DNA of 64,000 bases from Actinomadura citrea (GTDB taxonomy: Bacteria; Actinomycetota; Actinomycetes; Streptosporangiales; Streptosporangiaceae): NCBI RefSeq assembly GCF_013409045.1, contig NZ_JACCBT010000001.1:6386001-6450000 (forward strand), written 5' to 3'. Under the pieces are notes generated by a model, which saw only the letters and a program-made list of their open reading frames with translations, was not told where the DNA came from and did no database searches. Shown here piece by piece: positions 28,083 to 37,368 of this stretch (positions within the stretch are counted from its first letter, which is position 1; each line of letters opens with the position of its first letter). The translations under genes were made by a program, and so were the position numbers.

Positions 28083-29071
28083 GCGGGCTCCAGGTCGGGC
28101 AGGCTCTGCGCGAGCCGGGCGGCGGCGCCGACGAGGGCCGGGCCGGGATGGACGATGAGGGCGGTCGGGATGGCGCGCATGTAGTCCTCGACGGGAGGCT
28201 TCCCTTCGAAACGGGCACGGAACGCGCTGCCCTGCAGCACGTCCGCGATCCGCGGCAGGATCCCGCCGCCGAGATAGACGCCGCCCCGCGCGCCGAGGGT
28301 GAGGGCGACGTTGCCCGCGAGCGACCCGAGCAGCGCGCAGAACATCTCCACGGCCTCGCGGCACAGCGGGTCGTCGCGGTCCTCGCTGATCTGCCGCGGG
28401 GTCAGGTTCAGCGCGGGCCGGCCGTCGATCGCGGCGAGGTACCGGCGGATGCGGGCCAGGCCCGCACCCGACAGCAGGTACTCCGCGGTGGACGCGCCCT
28501 TCTCCGCGCGCAGGAGCCGCGCCACCAGGAGCTCGCGGTCGGTGGCGGCCGGGACGTCGACCTGGCCGCCCTCGCCGGGCAGCGGCACGTAGCCCGACGG
28601 CGTCCGGACGAGCCCGGCGACGCCGAGGCCCGTGCCGGGCCCGACCACCGCGAGGGGCGCGCCGGGGTCCGGGCGCCCTCGCCCGATGGAGACGAGGTCG
28701 TCGTCACCGAGGCGGGGCAGGGCCAGGGCGAGCGCCTCGAAGTCGTTGATGACGTCCAGATGCGCCAGGCCGAGATGGGCGCGCACGACCTCCGGGTCGC
28801 CCTTGGGCCAGCCCGCGTTGGTCAAATGGAACGTGCCATTCGTGACGGGGCCCGCCACGGCCAGGCACGCCGCCACCGGGCGCACGCCGACCGTGTCGAG
28901 ATAGGCGGCCGCGGCCTCCGCGAGGCCCGGATGGTCGCGGGTCGGCAGCGCCCTGACCTCGGAGAGGACACCGTCCGGGCCCTCGACCAGCGCGAACCGG
29001 GCGTTGGTCCCGCCCACGTCCGCGACCAGCCACGTTCCGCTCGGTGCCTGCTGTGGGGGCGCTCCGCTCAC
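28079..29071 (-). CDS. glk: Glucokinase
   Basis: ATP-dependent glucose phosphorylation supplying glucose 6-phosphate to the Entner-Doudoroff route. The 330-aa protein belongs to the Glk (proteobacterial-type) family rather than ROK kinases, as it lacks the CxCGxxxC zinc motif. Visible motifs are the phosphate-binding VADVGGTNARFAL, VINDFEALALALP with the catalytic Asp, and VGPGTGLGVAG. GTG 29071 overlaps the edd stop (GTGA). Its place between edd and eda implies that free glucose is a substrate of this operon. Confidence 0.94.
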   Translation of the reverse strand: MSGAPPQQAPSGTWLVADVGGTNARFALVEGPDGVLSEVRALPTRDHPGLAEAAAAYLDTVGVRPVAACLAVAGPVTNGTFHLTNAGWPKGDPEVVRAHLGLAHLDVINDFEALALALPRLGDDDLVSIGRGRPDPGAPLAVVGPGTGLGVAGLVRTPSGYVPLPGEGGQVDVPAATDRELLVARLLRAEKGASTAEYLLSGAGLARIRRYLAAIDGRPALNLTPRQISEDRDDPLCREAVEMFCALLGSLAGNVALTLGARGGVYLGGGILPRIADVLQGSAFRARFEGKPPVEDYMRAIPTALIVHPGPALVGAAARLAQSLPDLEPA

Positions 29072-30879
29072 GAAAAGACCCCCGCGCCCCGTTCCGCCGG
29101 GCCCACGGCATGCCGGAACGCCTGGAACAGCTCCCGCCCCGTGCCGTAGGTCTGGTCGGGCGGCCCCGCGGCGGGCTCGCGGGCTGCGAACTCCTCGGCG
29201 GAGACGAGGACCTCCAGCACCCCGGCGTCCGCGTCGAGCCGGACGACGTCGCCGTCGCGGACGCGGGCGAGCGGCCCGCCCGCCGCGGCCTCCGGCGACA
29301 CGTGGATCGCGGCCGGCACCGCACCGGAGGCGCCCGACATGCGGCCGTCGGTCACCAGCGCGACGCGGTGCCCCCGGTCCTGGAGCACCGACAGCGGCGG
29401 GGTGAGCCGGTGCAGCTCCGGCATGCCGTTCGCGCGCGGCCCCTGGTTGCGGACGACCGCCACCACGTCCCGGTCCAGCTCCCCGGCGGCGAACGCCTCC
29501 TGGAGCGCCTCCTGCGAGTCGAACACGCGGGCGGGGGCCTCGATGATCCGGTGCTCCGGCCTGACCGCCGACACCTTGACGACCGCCCGTCCGAGGTTGC
29601 CGCGCACGGTGTGCAGACCGCCGTGCGTGTCGAACGGCTCGGCGGCCGGGCGCAGGACCTCGGTGTCGCCGGACTGACCGGGCGCCACCCGCCACTCGAC
29701 CTTGCCGCCGACGACCTCCGGGACCTTCCGGTAGGCCGCGAGGGTGTCGCCGCCGACCGTCCGCGCGTCCTCGTGCAGGAGCCCCGCGTCGATCAGCTCG
29801 CCGATGAGGAACGCGGTGCCGCCCGCCGCGTGGAAGTGGTTCACATCGGCGGTCCCGTTCGGGTAGAGACGGGTGAGCAGCGGCGTGACCTTGGACAGCT
29901 CGTCGAAGTCGTCCCAGGTCAGCTCGATGCCCGCCGCGGCCGCCATGGCCACCAGGTGCAGCGTGTGGTTGGTCGAGCCGCCCGTCGCGAGCAGCGCGAC
30001 GACACCGTTGACGAACGCGCGCTCGTCGAGCAGCTCCCCGATCGGGGTGTAGCCGTCGCCCAGGTCCGTGATCTTGAGGATGCGCCTGCCCGCCGCCTCG
30101 GTGAGGCCGTCGCGCAGTTTGGTGCCCGGCGGGACGAAGCTCGCACCCGGCAGGTGCAGCCCCATGACCTCCATGAGCAGCTGGTTGGAGTTGGCCGTCC
30201 CGTAGAAGGTGCAGGTGCCGGGCGAGTGGTAGGACGCGGCCTCGGCGGCGAGCAGCTGCTCGCGCCCGATCTCGCCCGCCGCGAACCGCTTGCGGACCTT
30301 GGCCTTCTCGCCGTTCGGCAGCCCCGACGCCATCGGCCCGGCGGGGACCAGGATCGCGGGCAGGTGCCCGAACGACAGCGCCCCGATCACCAGCCCCGGC
30401 ACGATCTTGTCGCACACGCCGAGCAGCAGAGCGCCGTCGAACATGTCGTGCGACAGCGCCACGGCCGTCGCCATCGCCACCACGTCCCGGCTGAACAGGG
30501 ACAGCTCCATGCCGGCCCGGCCCTGGGTGATGCCGTCGCACATGGCGGGGACGCCCCCGGCGAACTGCGCCGTGCCGCCTCCCGCGCGGATCGCGGACTT
30601 CAGGATCTCGGGGTAGTCCTGGAGCGGCTGGTGCGCGGACAGCATGTCGTTGTACGCCGACACGATCGCGATGTTCGGCGTGACGTCGCCGCGCAGCCAC
30701 AGCTTGTCCTGGACGCCGCAGGCCGCGAAGCCGTGCGCGAGGTTCGCGCACCCCATCCCGCCGCGGACCGGGCCCTGTGACCGGGCCTCACGGATCCGGT
30801 CCAGGTACGCGCCGCGGGATCCGGCGCTCCGCTCGACGACGCGCCGGGTCACTGCCGCCAGCACGGGATGCACAGCCAT
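29068..30879 (-). CDS. edd: Phosphogluconate dehydratase
   Basis: Converts 6-phosphogluconate to KDPG, using an Fe-S cluster. At 603 aa it is the IlvD/Edd family length. Key stretches include GGMGCANLAHGFAACG, SAYNDMLSAHQPL, LLGVCDKIVPG, SPGTCTFYGTANSNQ and VTDGRMSGASGAVPAAIHVSPEA. I choose ATG 30879, because GGAG lies 7 nt upstream; a TTG four codons earlier is also open. First gene of the operon, divergent from a ROK repressor with a candidate operator between. Confidence 0.95.
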   Translation of the reverse strand: MAVHPVLAAVTRRVVERSAGSRGAYLDRIREARSQGPVRGGMGCANLAHGFAACGVQDKLWLRGDVTPNIAIVSAYNDMLSAHQPLQDYPEILKSAIRAGGGTAQFAGGVPAMCDGITQGRAGMELSLFSRDVVAMATAVALSHDMFDGALLLGVCDKIVPGLVIGALSFGHLPAILVPAGPMASGLPNGEKAKVRKRFAAGEIGREQLLAAEAASYHSPGTCTFYGTANSNQLLMEVMGLHLPGASFVPPGTKLRDGLTEAAGRRILKITDLGDGYTPIGELLDERAFVNGVVALLATGGSTNHTLHLVAMAAAAGIELTWDDFDELSKVTPLLTRLYPNGTADVNHFHAAGGTAFLIGELIDAGLLHEDARTVGGDTLAAYRKVPEVVGGKVEWRVAPGQSGDTEVLRPAAEPFDTHGGLHTVRGNLGRAVVKVSAVRPEHRIIEAPARVFDSQEALQEAFAAGELDRDVVAVVRNQGPRANGMPELHRLTPPLSVLQDRGHRVALVTDGRMSGASGAVPAAIHVSPEAAAGGPLARVRDGDVVRLDADAGVLEVLVSAEEFAAREPAAGPPDQTYGTGRELFQAFRHAVGPAERGAGVFS

Positions 30880-30957
30880 CAGATGCTCCAAGACCAGGGG
30901 GTTCGCAGGATCACCAAACTAGCGAGACATCGGTCATCTGTTCAACCGTACTTATGA

Positions 30958-30975
30958 ACTTTGGATGACAAAAGT
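30958..30975. promoter_or_regulatory. Candidate ROK operator between edd and its regulator
   Basis: ACTTT (30958-30962) and AAAGT (30971-30975) form an inverted repeat with an 8-bp spacer, inside the only AT-rich stretch of the 149-bp divergent region. ROK repressors of the NagC/XylR type bind such A/T-flanked palindromes. Confidence 0.45.
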
Positions 30976-31028
30976 AAGGATGTTCTTCGAACTGGACGCA
31001 CCAAAGCCCCGAGTGCTTGACTGGCCGG

Positions 31029-32156
31029 ATGCCCCGCCCCGTCACCCGTCCGGCCACCGGCGGCGACATGCTGCGCCTCATCCGCGAGGGCGGCGTGGCC
31101 ACCCGTGCCGAGCTGGGCCGCATCACCGGGCTGTCCCGGCCCGCCGTCGCCTCCCGCATCGCGGCCCTGATCTCGCGCGGCCTGGTGGTCGAGCGCGCCG
31201 ACGGGCCCTCCACGGGCGGGCGTCCCCCGGCCCGGCTGGAGTTCAACGCGGCGGGCGGCGCCGTCCTGCTCGCCAACCTCGGCCAGTCCCGCGGCCAGCT
31301 CGCCGTCTGCGACCTCGCCGGCACGACCCTGGCCCGCGCCGACGGGCCCCCGGCGGAAGTCAGCCCGGACACGACTCTCCCGCGCCTGTTCGAGCGGTGG
31401 GAGTCCCTCCTCGCCGCGTCCGGCACCGACCCGTCGAGCGTCCGCGGCGTCGGCCTCGGCGTCCCCGACGCCGTCGAGCACGTGGCCGGGAGCTGGGACG
31501 CCATGGAGATCGGCGCCCCCATCTCCGAGCGCTTCGGCGTCCCGGCCTACCTCGACAACGAGGTCAACGCCGCCGCCCTCGGCGAGCACCAGGCCCACCC
31601 CGGCGTCGGAGACCTCCTGTTCGTCAAGGTCTCGACCGGGATCGGCGCCGGCATCATCGCGGGCGGCCGCATCCAGCGCGGCGCCCTCGGCGCGGCCGGG
31701 GAGATCGGCCACATCCCCGTGCCCGTCCCCGGCGAGGCCCCCTGCCGCTGCGGCAACGTGAACTGCGTCGAGGCCGTGGCCGGCGGCACCGCCCTGCTGG
31801 CCCGCTCCCCCGCCGAAGACCTGCCCGCCCTGGCGGCGCTCGCCCGCTCCGGCGACCCCGCGACCGTCGCCCTGCTCCGCGACGCCGGCCGCCGCATCGG
31901 CGAGGTCGTCGCCACCGCCGTCAACCTCCTCAACCCCGCGGTCGTCGTCCTGGGCGGCGACCTGGCGGGCGCGAACCAGCCCCTGATCGCGGGCGTGCGC
32001 GAGATCGTCTACCAGCGCGCCACGGCGCTGGCGACCCGCGACCTGCGCATCGAACCGAGCCGCCTGGGCGAGAGCGCGGGCCTGACCGGCTGCGCCGCCA
32101 TGGTCCTGGACCGCATCCTGTCCCCCGACGCCGTCGACGCCGCGGCCCGCGCCTGA
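31029..32156 (+). CDS. ROK-family transcriptional repressor
   Basis: Sugar-responsive repressor, 375 aa from ATG 31029. An N-terminal MarR-like winged helix (ATRAELGRITGLSRPAVASRIAALISRGLVVE) is followed by a ROK kinase-like domain with the zinc motif CRCGNVNCVEA and sugar-site EIGHIPV. The DNA-binding domain marks it as a regulator and not a kinase. It is divergent from edd-glk-eda and probably represses that operon in the absence of sugar. A TTG at 31017 is an alternative start; ribosome-site support is weak for both. Confidence 0.9.
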   Translation: MPRPVTRPATGGDMLRLIREGGVATRAELGRITGLSRPAVASRIAALISRGLVVERADGPSTGGRPPARLEFNAAGGAVLLANLGQSRGQLAVCDLAGTTLARADGPPAEVSPDTTLPRLFERWESLLAASGTDPSSVRGVGLGVPDAVEHVAGSWDAMEIGAPISERFGVPAYLDNEVNAAALGEHQAHPGVGDLLFVKVSTGIGAGIIAGGRIQRGALGAAGEIGHIPVPVPGEAPCRCGNVNCVEAVAGGTALLARSPAEDLPALAALARSGDPATVALLRDAGRRIGEVVATAVNLLNPAVVVLGGDLAGANQPLIAGVREIVYQRATALATRDLRIEPSRLGESAGLTGCAAMVLDRILSPDAVDAAARA

Positions 32157-32168
32157 GAAGCGAAGGCC

Positions 32169-32192
32169 GCGCGGGAAGCGCGCCCGCGCTTT
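32169..32192 (+). terminator. Hairpin after the ROK gene
   Basis: GCGCGGG (32169-32175) pairs with CCCGCGC (32183-32189), followed by TTT. A larger outer stem GCCGCG/CGCGGC also forms. It lies just past the ROK stop. Confidence 0.6.
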
Positions 32193-32297
32193 CGTGCGCG
32201 ACGCGGCTTTAGCACACCCGGGCGGCGGGTCGCCACCGGGCGACGTGGCAGCCATCGGTCATGACGCGCACGAAACCGCGCCGCAACTCAATGGGCA

Positions 32298-32369
32298 AAT
32301 CGATCATCGATTCCGGTGACGATAAACTCGACATATCCCCCCATTATGCAATGGCCATCGATGATCGAA
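32298..32369. promoter_or_regulatory. Two palindromic sites upstream of lanL
   Basis: Site 1, AATCGATCATCGATT (32298-32312), is a perfect 7+1+7 palindrome. Site 2, ATCGATGATCGAA (32357-32369), is the same element with one mismatch. Centre distance is 58 bp. Twelve bases are exact inverted copies (32300-32311 with 32357-32368). This is a candidate binding pair for an unknown regulator of the lanthipeptide genes, since no regulator gene lies in the cluster. Confidence 0.5.
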
Positions 32370-32612
32370 GTCACTCTCTGCATACGCTCCGGAACTCCCA
32401 TCCCCCGCCAGGTAAGACTTTTATACCGCCCCGAAGAGGTCGGACGAATGAGACTGACTGGCGTTTCCGGAGGATTCGTGGTTACCGTGTCCTTGCTCAA
32501 CGAAAGCAACATCCGATCGTTCTTTGACTTTTGACCCCAAAAGACAAAACGATCAATAACCTAGGGCCGGGCGACCCGGGTGGTCGAGCGGAAAAGGAGA
32601 GGGCGAGCGGGG

Positions 32613-35480
32613 ATGGCGGACTTCCATTTCAGTGTCCTGTCCGGGGCGGTGGCCGCGGACAGCGGGGACACCCGTCTGCTCGACGTCCTCGACCGGGCGC
32701 TCGACGCGGCGGACGGCCCGCTTCACTGGAAGGCGCTGCGCAGCGGGATGTGGACCCACGTCCGCCTGGAGAACGGCGAGTGTCCCCAGCAGGGCTGGAA
32801 GCTGCACGTCTCCGCGACGCCGGCCTCGGCCCAGGACGTGCTGGCCCGCTCGCTGCCCGTGCTGCTGGCGGGCCGTTCCATGTTCAAGTTCGCCGCCACC
32901 CGCGACCACGTCGCGGCCATGAACGCGCGCAACACCTCGCGCGGCCATTCCGGGAAGTTCATCACCGTCTACCCGGTCGACGACGACGAGGCCGTCCGCC
33001 TCGCGGCCGAACTGCACGTGGCGACCGCCGGCCTCCCCGGGCCGCGCATTCTGTCCGACCGCCCCTACGGGCCGGGCAGCCTCGTTCATTACCGCTATGG
33101 AGCGTTCGTCGAGGTGCGCCGGATCACCAACGACGGATTCTACGCGTGGGTAATTCTCGACCCTGACGGCAAACCCGTGGAAGACCGCCGCGGCGCAAAG
33201 TACACCCCGCCCTCATGGGCCGTCTGCCCTTTCCCCCAAGACGTCCCGCCTGCGGAAGGCCAGAACGGCACGGAGGGGGCCGACGGGTCCGGAGGCGCCC
33301 AAAAGAGCTTCGGCCAGAATGGTGCCGAGAACCGAAAAGGGATCCGGATCGGGTCGCGGTTCGCCGTGCACGAGGCGATCCGCCACACCAACAAGGGCGG
33401 CGTGTACCGGGCGACGGACACCGAGACCGGCGAGGCGATCGTCATCAAGGAGGGCCGCCCGCACGTGGACGTCGACGCGAAGGGGCGGGACACCCGCGAC
33501 CGGCTGCGGACCGAGGCCCGCGTGCTGGAGGCGGTCGAGACCCTGGGCATCGCCCCGCGCCCGGTGGCGCTCTTCGCCCAGGCCGGCCACCTCTTCCTGG
33601 CACAGGAGATGATCCCGGGCACCTCGCTGCGGCAGTGGATCGCGGACGTGGTCGGCGACGCGGGGTGGGGCCCGCACGTGACCCCCGTCCTGGAGATGGG
33701 CGGGCGCCTGGCCGACCTGCTGGCGAAGGCGCACGACGCCGGGCTCATCGTGCGCGACTTCAACCCGAGCAACATCATGGTGCGCCCGGACGGCACCCCG
33801 GTGATGATCGACCTGGAACTGGCCCTCACCCCCGACGACACCGAGGCGGAGGGGATGCGGGTGGGCACCCCCGGCTACAGCGCGCCGGAGCAGATGGCCG
33901 GCGCCGCGCCGGACCGGACGGCGGACCATTTCGCCCTCGGCGCGACCCTCTGCCACGTCCTCACCGGCGGGCCCCCCTACTTCCTGGACGAGAGCCCCGC
34001 GGCCAGGCCCCTGAGCGAGCGCCTGGCGGAATGGCTGGCCGCCCGCACCCTGGACCTCGACCTGCCCGGCTCGCTGGCCTCGCTGCTGCTCGGCCTGATG
34101 GCCGACGAGCCCGGCCATCGCTGGACGCCGCACCGGGCGCGGGAGGCGCTGGCACGGATGGGCCCGGACCGGGCGGCCGAGAGCCGCGGAGCGCGGGACG
34201 TTCCAGCGGAGAGCCACGAGAACCCTCCGCAGTCCGGTCCCGCCCCCTCGCTGGAGAGGCAGTGCCGGCTGTCCATCACCGGGATCGTCGACCAGCTGAT
34301 CACCACCATGAACCCGGAGTCGGCCGAGACGCTCTGGCCCGCCTCGTGCGTCTACGGCGCTCCCGACCCCTGCAGCCTCCAGCACGGCGCCGCGGGGACC
34401 CTGGGCGCCCTGACCCGATGGTTCGAGGTCGGCGCCGACCCGCGCCTCGCCGAGACGATCGCCGACGCGGGCCACTGGATCCTGCGGCGGCTGGAAAAGG
34501 ACGGCGACCGTCCTCCCGGGCTGTACTTCGGCACGGCGGGCGCCGCGTGGGCGGTGCTGGACGCCGGCCTGGCCCTGGACGACGGCGGCCTGGTCGAGGG
34601 CGCGCTCGCCGTCGCCGACCGCCTTCCGGAGTCGGTCCCCAGCCCGGACGTGACGCACGGGACGGCGGGCCTCGGGCTCACGGCCCTGCACCTGTGGTCC
34701 CGCACCGGTCAGGCGCGGTTCGCCGAGCGCGCCCTCGCCGCCGCCGACGCCCTCGCCGAGACCGTCGAGGAACGGGAGGGCGGGCTCGACTGGAGCACGC
34801 CCGCCGAGATCGAGTCCAAGCTCGCCGGCGCGCGCTACTACGGGTTCGCGCACGGCGTCTCGGGCGTCGGCTGCTTCCTGCTCGCCTGCGCCGAGTCGGT
34901 CGGCGGCGACGCCCACCGGACGCTCGCCGCCGGCGTCGGGGAGACGCTGCTCGACACCATGATCGACACTGGGCGGTCGGCGATGTGGGCGGCGAGCTCG
35001 GGAGACATCGCCACCGCGCCGTTCTGGTGCCACGGCTCGGCCGGCATCGGCGGCTTCCTCGGCCGCCTCGGCCAGGCCACCGGCGACGGGCGCTTCCAGC
35101 GCGCCGCCGAGATGTCCGTCCGCGCCGTCATGGACAACCGCTGGCGCGCGATCCTGGGCCAGTGCCACGGCCTGGCCGGCAACGGCGACTTCCTGCTCGA
35201 CATGGCCGCGCTCACCGGCACCGAGCGGCACCGTGACGACGCGTGGCGGCTGGCCCAGATCATCCTGGCCAACCGGGCGCACCGCGGCGGGCGGGTGGTG
35301 TTCCCCGACGAGCAGGGCGGTGTCTCGCCCTCCTGGGGCGACGGCCTGGGTGGCGTCCTCGGTTTCCTGGTGCGCCTCCAGCACGGGACGTCGCGGCTGT
35401 GGATGGCCGACGAGGCCGCCGAGTTCGCGGCGAGTGGCGCCGCCGCCGCCGAACCGTCGATCGCCGGGCGGGCGTCATGA
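32613..35480 (+). CDS. lanL: Class IV lanthionine synthetase LanL
   Basis: Three-domain enzyme that phosphorylates Ser/Thr of a precursor peptide, eliminates phosphate and closes thioether rings. From ATG 32613 it has 955 aa. The N-terminal lyase domain (about 1-225) has the OspF/SpvC-like GWKLHVSAT motif (61-69). The kinase domain (about 245-520) has VIKEGRP, catalytic VRDFNPSNIM and metal-binding IDLELA. The LanC-like cyclase (about 555-955) has FWCHG (Cys806) and GQCHG (Cys851, His852), matching the zinc ligands of LanC and NisC; class III enzymes lack these, so this is class IV. The 3' end overlaps the protease gene (ATGA). A GTG at 32580 is an alternative start. Confidence 0.92.
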   Translation: MADFHFSVLSGAVAADSGDTRLLDVLDRALDAADGPLHWKALRSGMWTHVRLENGECPQQGWKLHVSATPASAQDVLARSLPVLLAGRSMFKFAATRDHVAAMNARNTSRGHSGKFITVYPVDDDEAVRLAAELHVATAGLPGPRILSDRPYGPGSLVHYRYGAFVEVRRITNDGFYAWVILDPDGKPVEDRRGAKYTPPSWAVCPFPQDVPPAEGQNGTEGADGSGGAQKSFGQNGAENRKGIRIGSRFAVHEAIRHTNKGGVYRATDTETGEAIVIKEGRPHVDVDAKGRDTRDRLRTEARVLEAVETLGIAPRPVALFAQAGHLFLAQEMIPGTSLRQWIADVVGDAGWGPHVTPVLEMGGRLADLLAKAHDAGLIVRDFNPSNIMVRPDGTPVMIDLELALTPDDTEAEGMRVGTPGYSAPEQMAGAAPDRTADHFALGATLCHVLTGGPPYFLDESPAARPLSERLAEWLAARTLDLDLPGSLASLLLGLMADEPGHRWTPHRAREALARMGPDRAAESRGARDVPAESHENPPQSGPAPSLERQCRLSITGIVDQLITTMNPESAETLWPASCVYGAPDPCSLQHGAAGTLGALTRWFEVGADPRLAETIADAGHWILRRLEKDGDRPPGLYFGTAGAAWAVLDAGLALDDGGLVEGALAVADRLPESVPSPDVTHGTAGLGLTALHLWSRTGQARFAERALAAADALAETVEEREGGLDWSTPAEIESKLAGARYYGFAHGVSGVGCFLLACAESVGGDAHRTLAAGVGETLLDTMIDTGRSAMWAASSGDIATAPFWCHGSAGIGGFLGRLGQATGDGRFQRAAEMSVRAVMDNRWRAILGQCHGLAGNGDFLLDMAALTGTERHRDDAWRLAQIILANRAHRGGRVVFPDEQGGVSPSWGDGLGGVLGFLVRLQHGTSRLWMADEAAEFAASGAAAAEPSIAGRAS

Positions 35481-37363
35481 CAGAGCCCCTGCCGGATCTT
35501 CCGCCCATGCCGAGCCGCTTCGGCTTCGCCTTCTCCGCCGACGGCCGCTGGGCCACCTGCCTGCGGTCCGCGCAGGACAGCGTCGTCCTGGAGCGCTGGG
35601 ACCTGACCTGGCCGCGCCCGACCCTGCGGACGCTCGACGACGCAGGCCTCCCGGACGGGGACGAGACGGGTGACCGGATCGTCGACCGCCGCAGCGGGGC
35701 GCTGCCGCTGAACGACGGCCGCGTCCTGGTCGTGCGGCCCGCGGTCGACGACCGCGGGGAGCCCGCGGGCCACGGGACCCTCGTCGCCGCCGAGGCGACC
35801 CCCACCGGGCTGAGGATCACCCGGTCGTGGGCGGTGCCGCGGATGCTCGCCGGGTTCCTGCTGGCCGCTCCGGGACAGGCGCAGACCGCGGTCCTCGTGG
35901 TCGTCGAGAACGAACGGCACTCGCGGATCTGGCGGGTCACGCCCCCGTCCCCCGTCCTGGAGCCGGTGCTGCGGATCCCCGGCGTGCTGTCGGGGGGCGT
36001 CTGGGCCGACGAGGGCCGCACCCTCGCCCTCGACCATGACGGCGCCGGGCACCGGACCGAGGGAATCCTGGTCGACCTGCGCGAACGCGCTTGGCGGCCC
36101 TTCTGGTCGGTCTCCGACACCACCAGCGACCGGATCGCGGCCTACAGCCCGCGCTCGGGCGCCCTCGCGGTGACCACCACCACGCCGGGCGCGCAGCAGA
36201 GGGGCGCGCCGCAGATCGGGCTTCGCCTCCCCGGCGGCGGTACCGTCCGGTTCCCCGAGATCCTCAACCGCTCGGCCGCGTACCGGACCCCGCTGACCTT
36301 CGACGCCGCGGGCGAGCACCTGCTCGTCCGGGAGATCGCCGGCGCCACCGCCCGCCTGGCCGTGTACGCCACCGAGAACGACCGGATCACGCCGGTCCCC
36401 GGCCCGGCGGGCATGCTCTGGGCGCCCGCCCACTGGGCCGGCGACGGACGGATCCACGTCCGATTCTCGGCCCCGCACCAGCCGCCGACCCTCGCCACGG
36501 TACGGCGCCCCGCGCGCACCGGCTGGGACATGGCCGCGCATCCCTGCGACGGCGCGGCGAACTGGCGGCACGCCGAACTCGTCGAACTCTCCGGCCCGGC
36601 GGGACCCATCGAGGCGATCGTCTACGGCGGCCCCGGCTGGCGCGGCCGGCCCCGGCTGGTGCTGGCCCTGCACGGCGGCCCGCTGGCGGCGTGGCACTAC
36701 GAGTTCGAGCCGCTCTTCCAGTACCTGGCCGCCGCGGGCGTCTCCGTCGTGGCCCCCAACTACCGGGGCAGCACCGGTTACGGCGACGAGCACCTGCGGC
36801 CCGTCCTCGGCGACTGGGGCGGCCCCGACCTGGACGACGTCGTCCACCTCGGGAACGCGATCGCCCACGGCCGCGACACCGCGCTGCCGCGCCCCGTCGT
36901 GCTCGGCGCCAGCTACGGCGGGTTCCTGGCGCTGCTCGCGGCCTGCCGCACCCCCGACCTGTGGTCGGGATGCGTCGCGCTCGCGCCCTTCACCTCGGCG
37001 TCCGGCCTCCACCGCACCGCCACCGGGATCGTCAGGGACCGCATCTCGCGGCTCGGCCTCTCTGACGTCCGCGACGAGCAGAGCGCCCGGCGCGACGTCC
37101 TGCGGGCGTGCGAGGCGCTGGCGGCGCCGCTGCTGGTGGCGCACGGCGTCCGGGACGACGTCATCCCGGTGGAGCAGTCCAGGGCGCTGCGCCGGCGCCT
37201 CCTCGAACTCGGCAGGACCGAAGGAGTCGACTTCGACTACCTGGAGACCGCCGACGACCACAACGGGGTCGTCCAGGCATGGTCCCCGGTCCTCCGCCAA
37301 GCGGTGGTCCGCTTCTGCCTCACGGCAGGACGGACCTTGGCCCTCGACAAGGAAAGGAGGTGA
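35477..37363 (+). CDS. S9 prolyl-oligopeptidase-family protease (putative leader peptidase)
   Basis: A 628-aa serine peptidase: an N-terminal beta-propeller-like region (about 1-370) followed by an alpha/beta-hydrolase domain. The catalytic triad is Ser479 (GASYGG), Asp560 (HGVRDDVIP) and His595 (DDHNGV). No signal peptide is seen, so it is cytosolic. It sits between lanL and the precursor gene, overlapping lanL by 4 bp. Prolyl oligopeptidases such as FlaP trim class III leaders after Pro; the precursor leader here has Pro16 and Pro20, so leader cleavage is the likely job. The final residues could still need an aminopeptidase. Confidence 0.88.
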   Translation: MTEPLPDLPPMPSRFGFAFSADGRWATCLRSAQDSVVLERWDLTWPRPTLRTLDDAGLPDGDETGDRIVDRRSGALPLNDGRVLVVRPAVDDRGEPAGHGTLVAAEATPTGLRITRSWAVPRMLAGFLLAAPGQAQTAVLVVVENERHSRIWRVTPPSPVLEPVLRIPGVLSGGVWADEGRTLALDHDGAGHRTEGILVDLRERAWRPFWSVSDTTSDRIAAYSPRSGALAVTTTTPGAQQRGAPQIGLRLPGGGTVRFPEILNRSAAYRTPLTFDAAGEHLLVREIAGATARLAVYATENDRITPVPGPAGMLWAPAHWAGDGRIHVRFSAPHQPPTLATVRRPARTGWDMAAHPCDGAANWRHAELVELSGPAGPIEAIVYGGPGWRGRPRLVLALHGGPLAAWHYEFEPLFQYLAAAGVSVVAPNYRGSTGYGDEHLRPVLGDWGGPDLDDVVHLGNAIAHGRDTALPRPVVLGASYGGFLALLAACRTPDLWSGCVALAPFTSASGLHRTATGIVRDRISRLGLSDVRDEQSARRDVLRACEALAAPLLVAHGVRDDVIPVEQSRALRRRLLELGRTEGVDFDYLETADDHNGVVQAWSPVLRQAVVRFCLTAGRTLALDKERR

Positions 37364-37368
37364 ATTGC

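Larger units (their letters stand above)
32157..32612. other. 456-bp intergenic region before the lanthipeptide operon
   Basis: This is the longest non-coding stretch in the window. It contains a terminator for the ROK gene at its left end and a locally AT-rich portion (about 32280-32560) with two palindromes. Near its right end it holds TTGAC-type boxes (TTGACT at 32524, TTGACC at 32531). Short open frames here (for example 72 aa from 32316) have codon third positions unlike neighbouring genes and no recognisable family. I read the region as the control region of the lan operon. Confidence 0.55.

Noticed and set aside
32316..32534. 72-aa open frame before lanL
   Set aside because: Third-position composition is unlike nearby genes, no family is recognisable and it lies over the palindromic sites; better read as control region.
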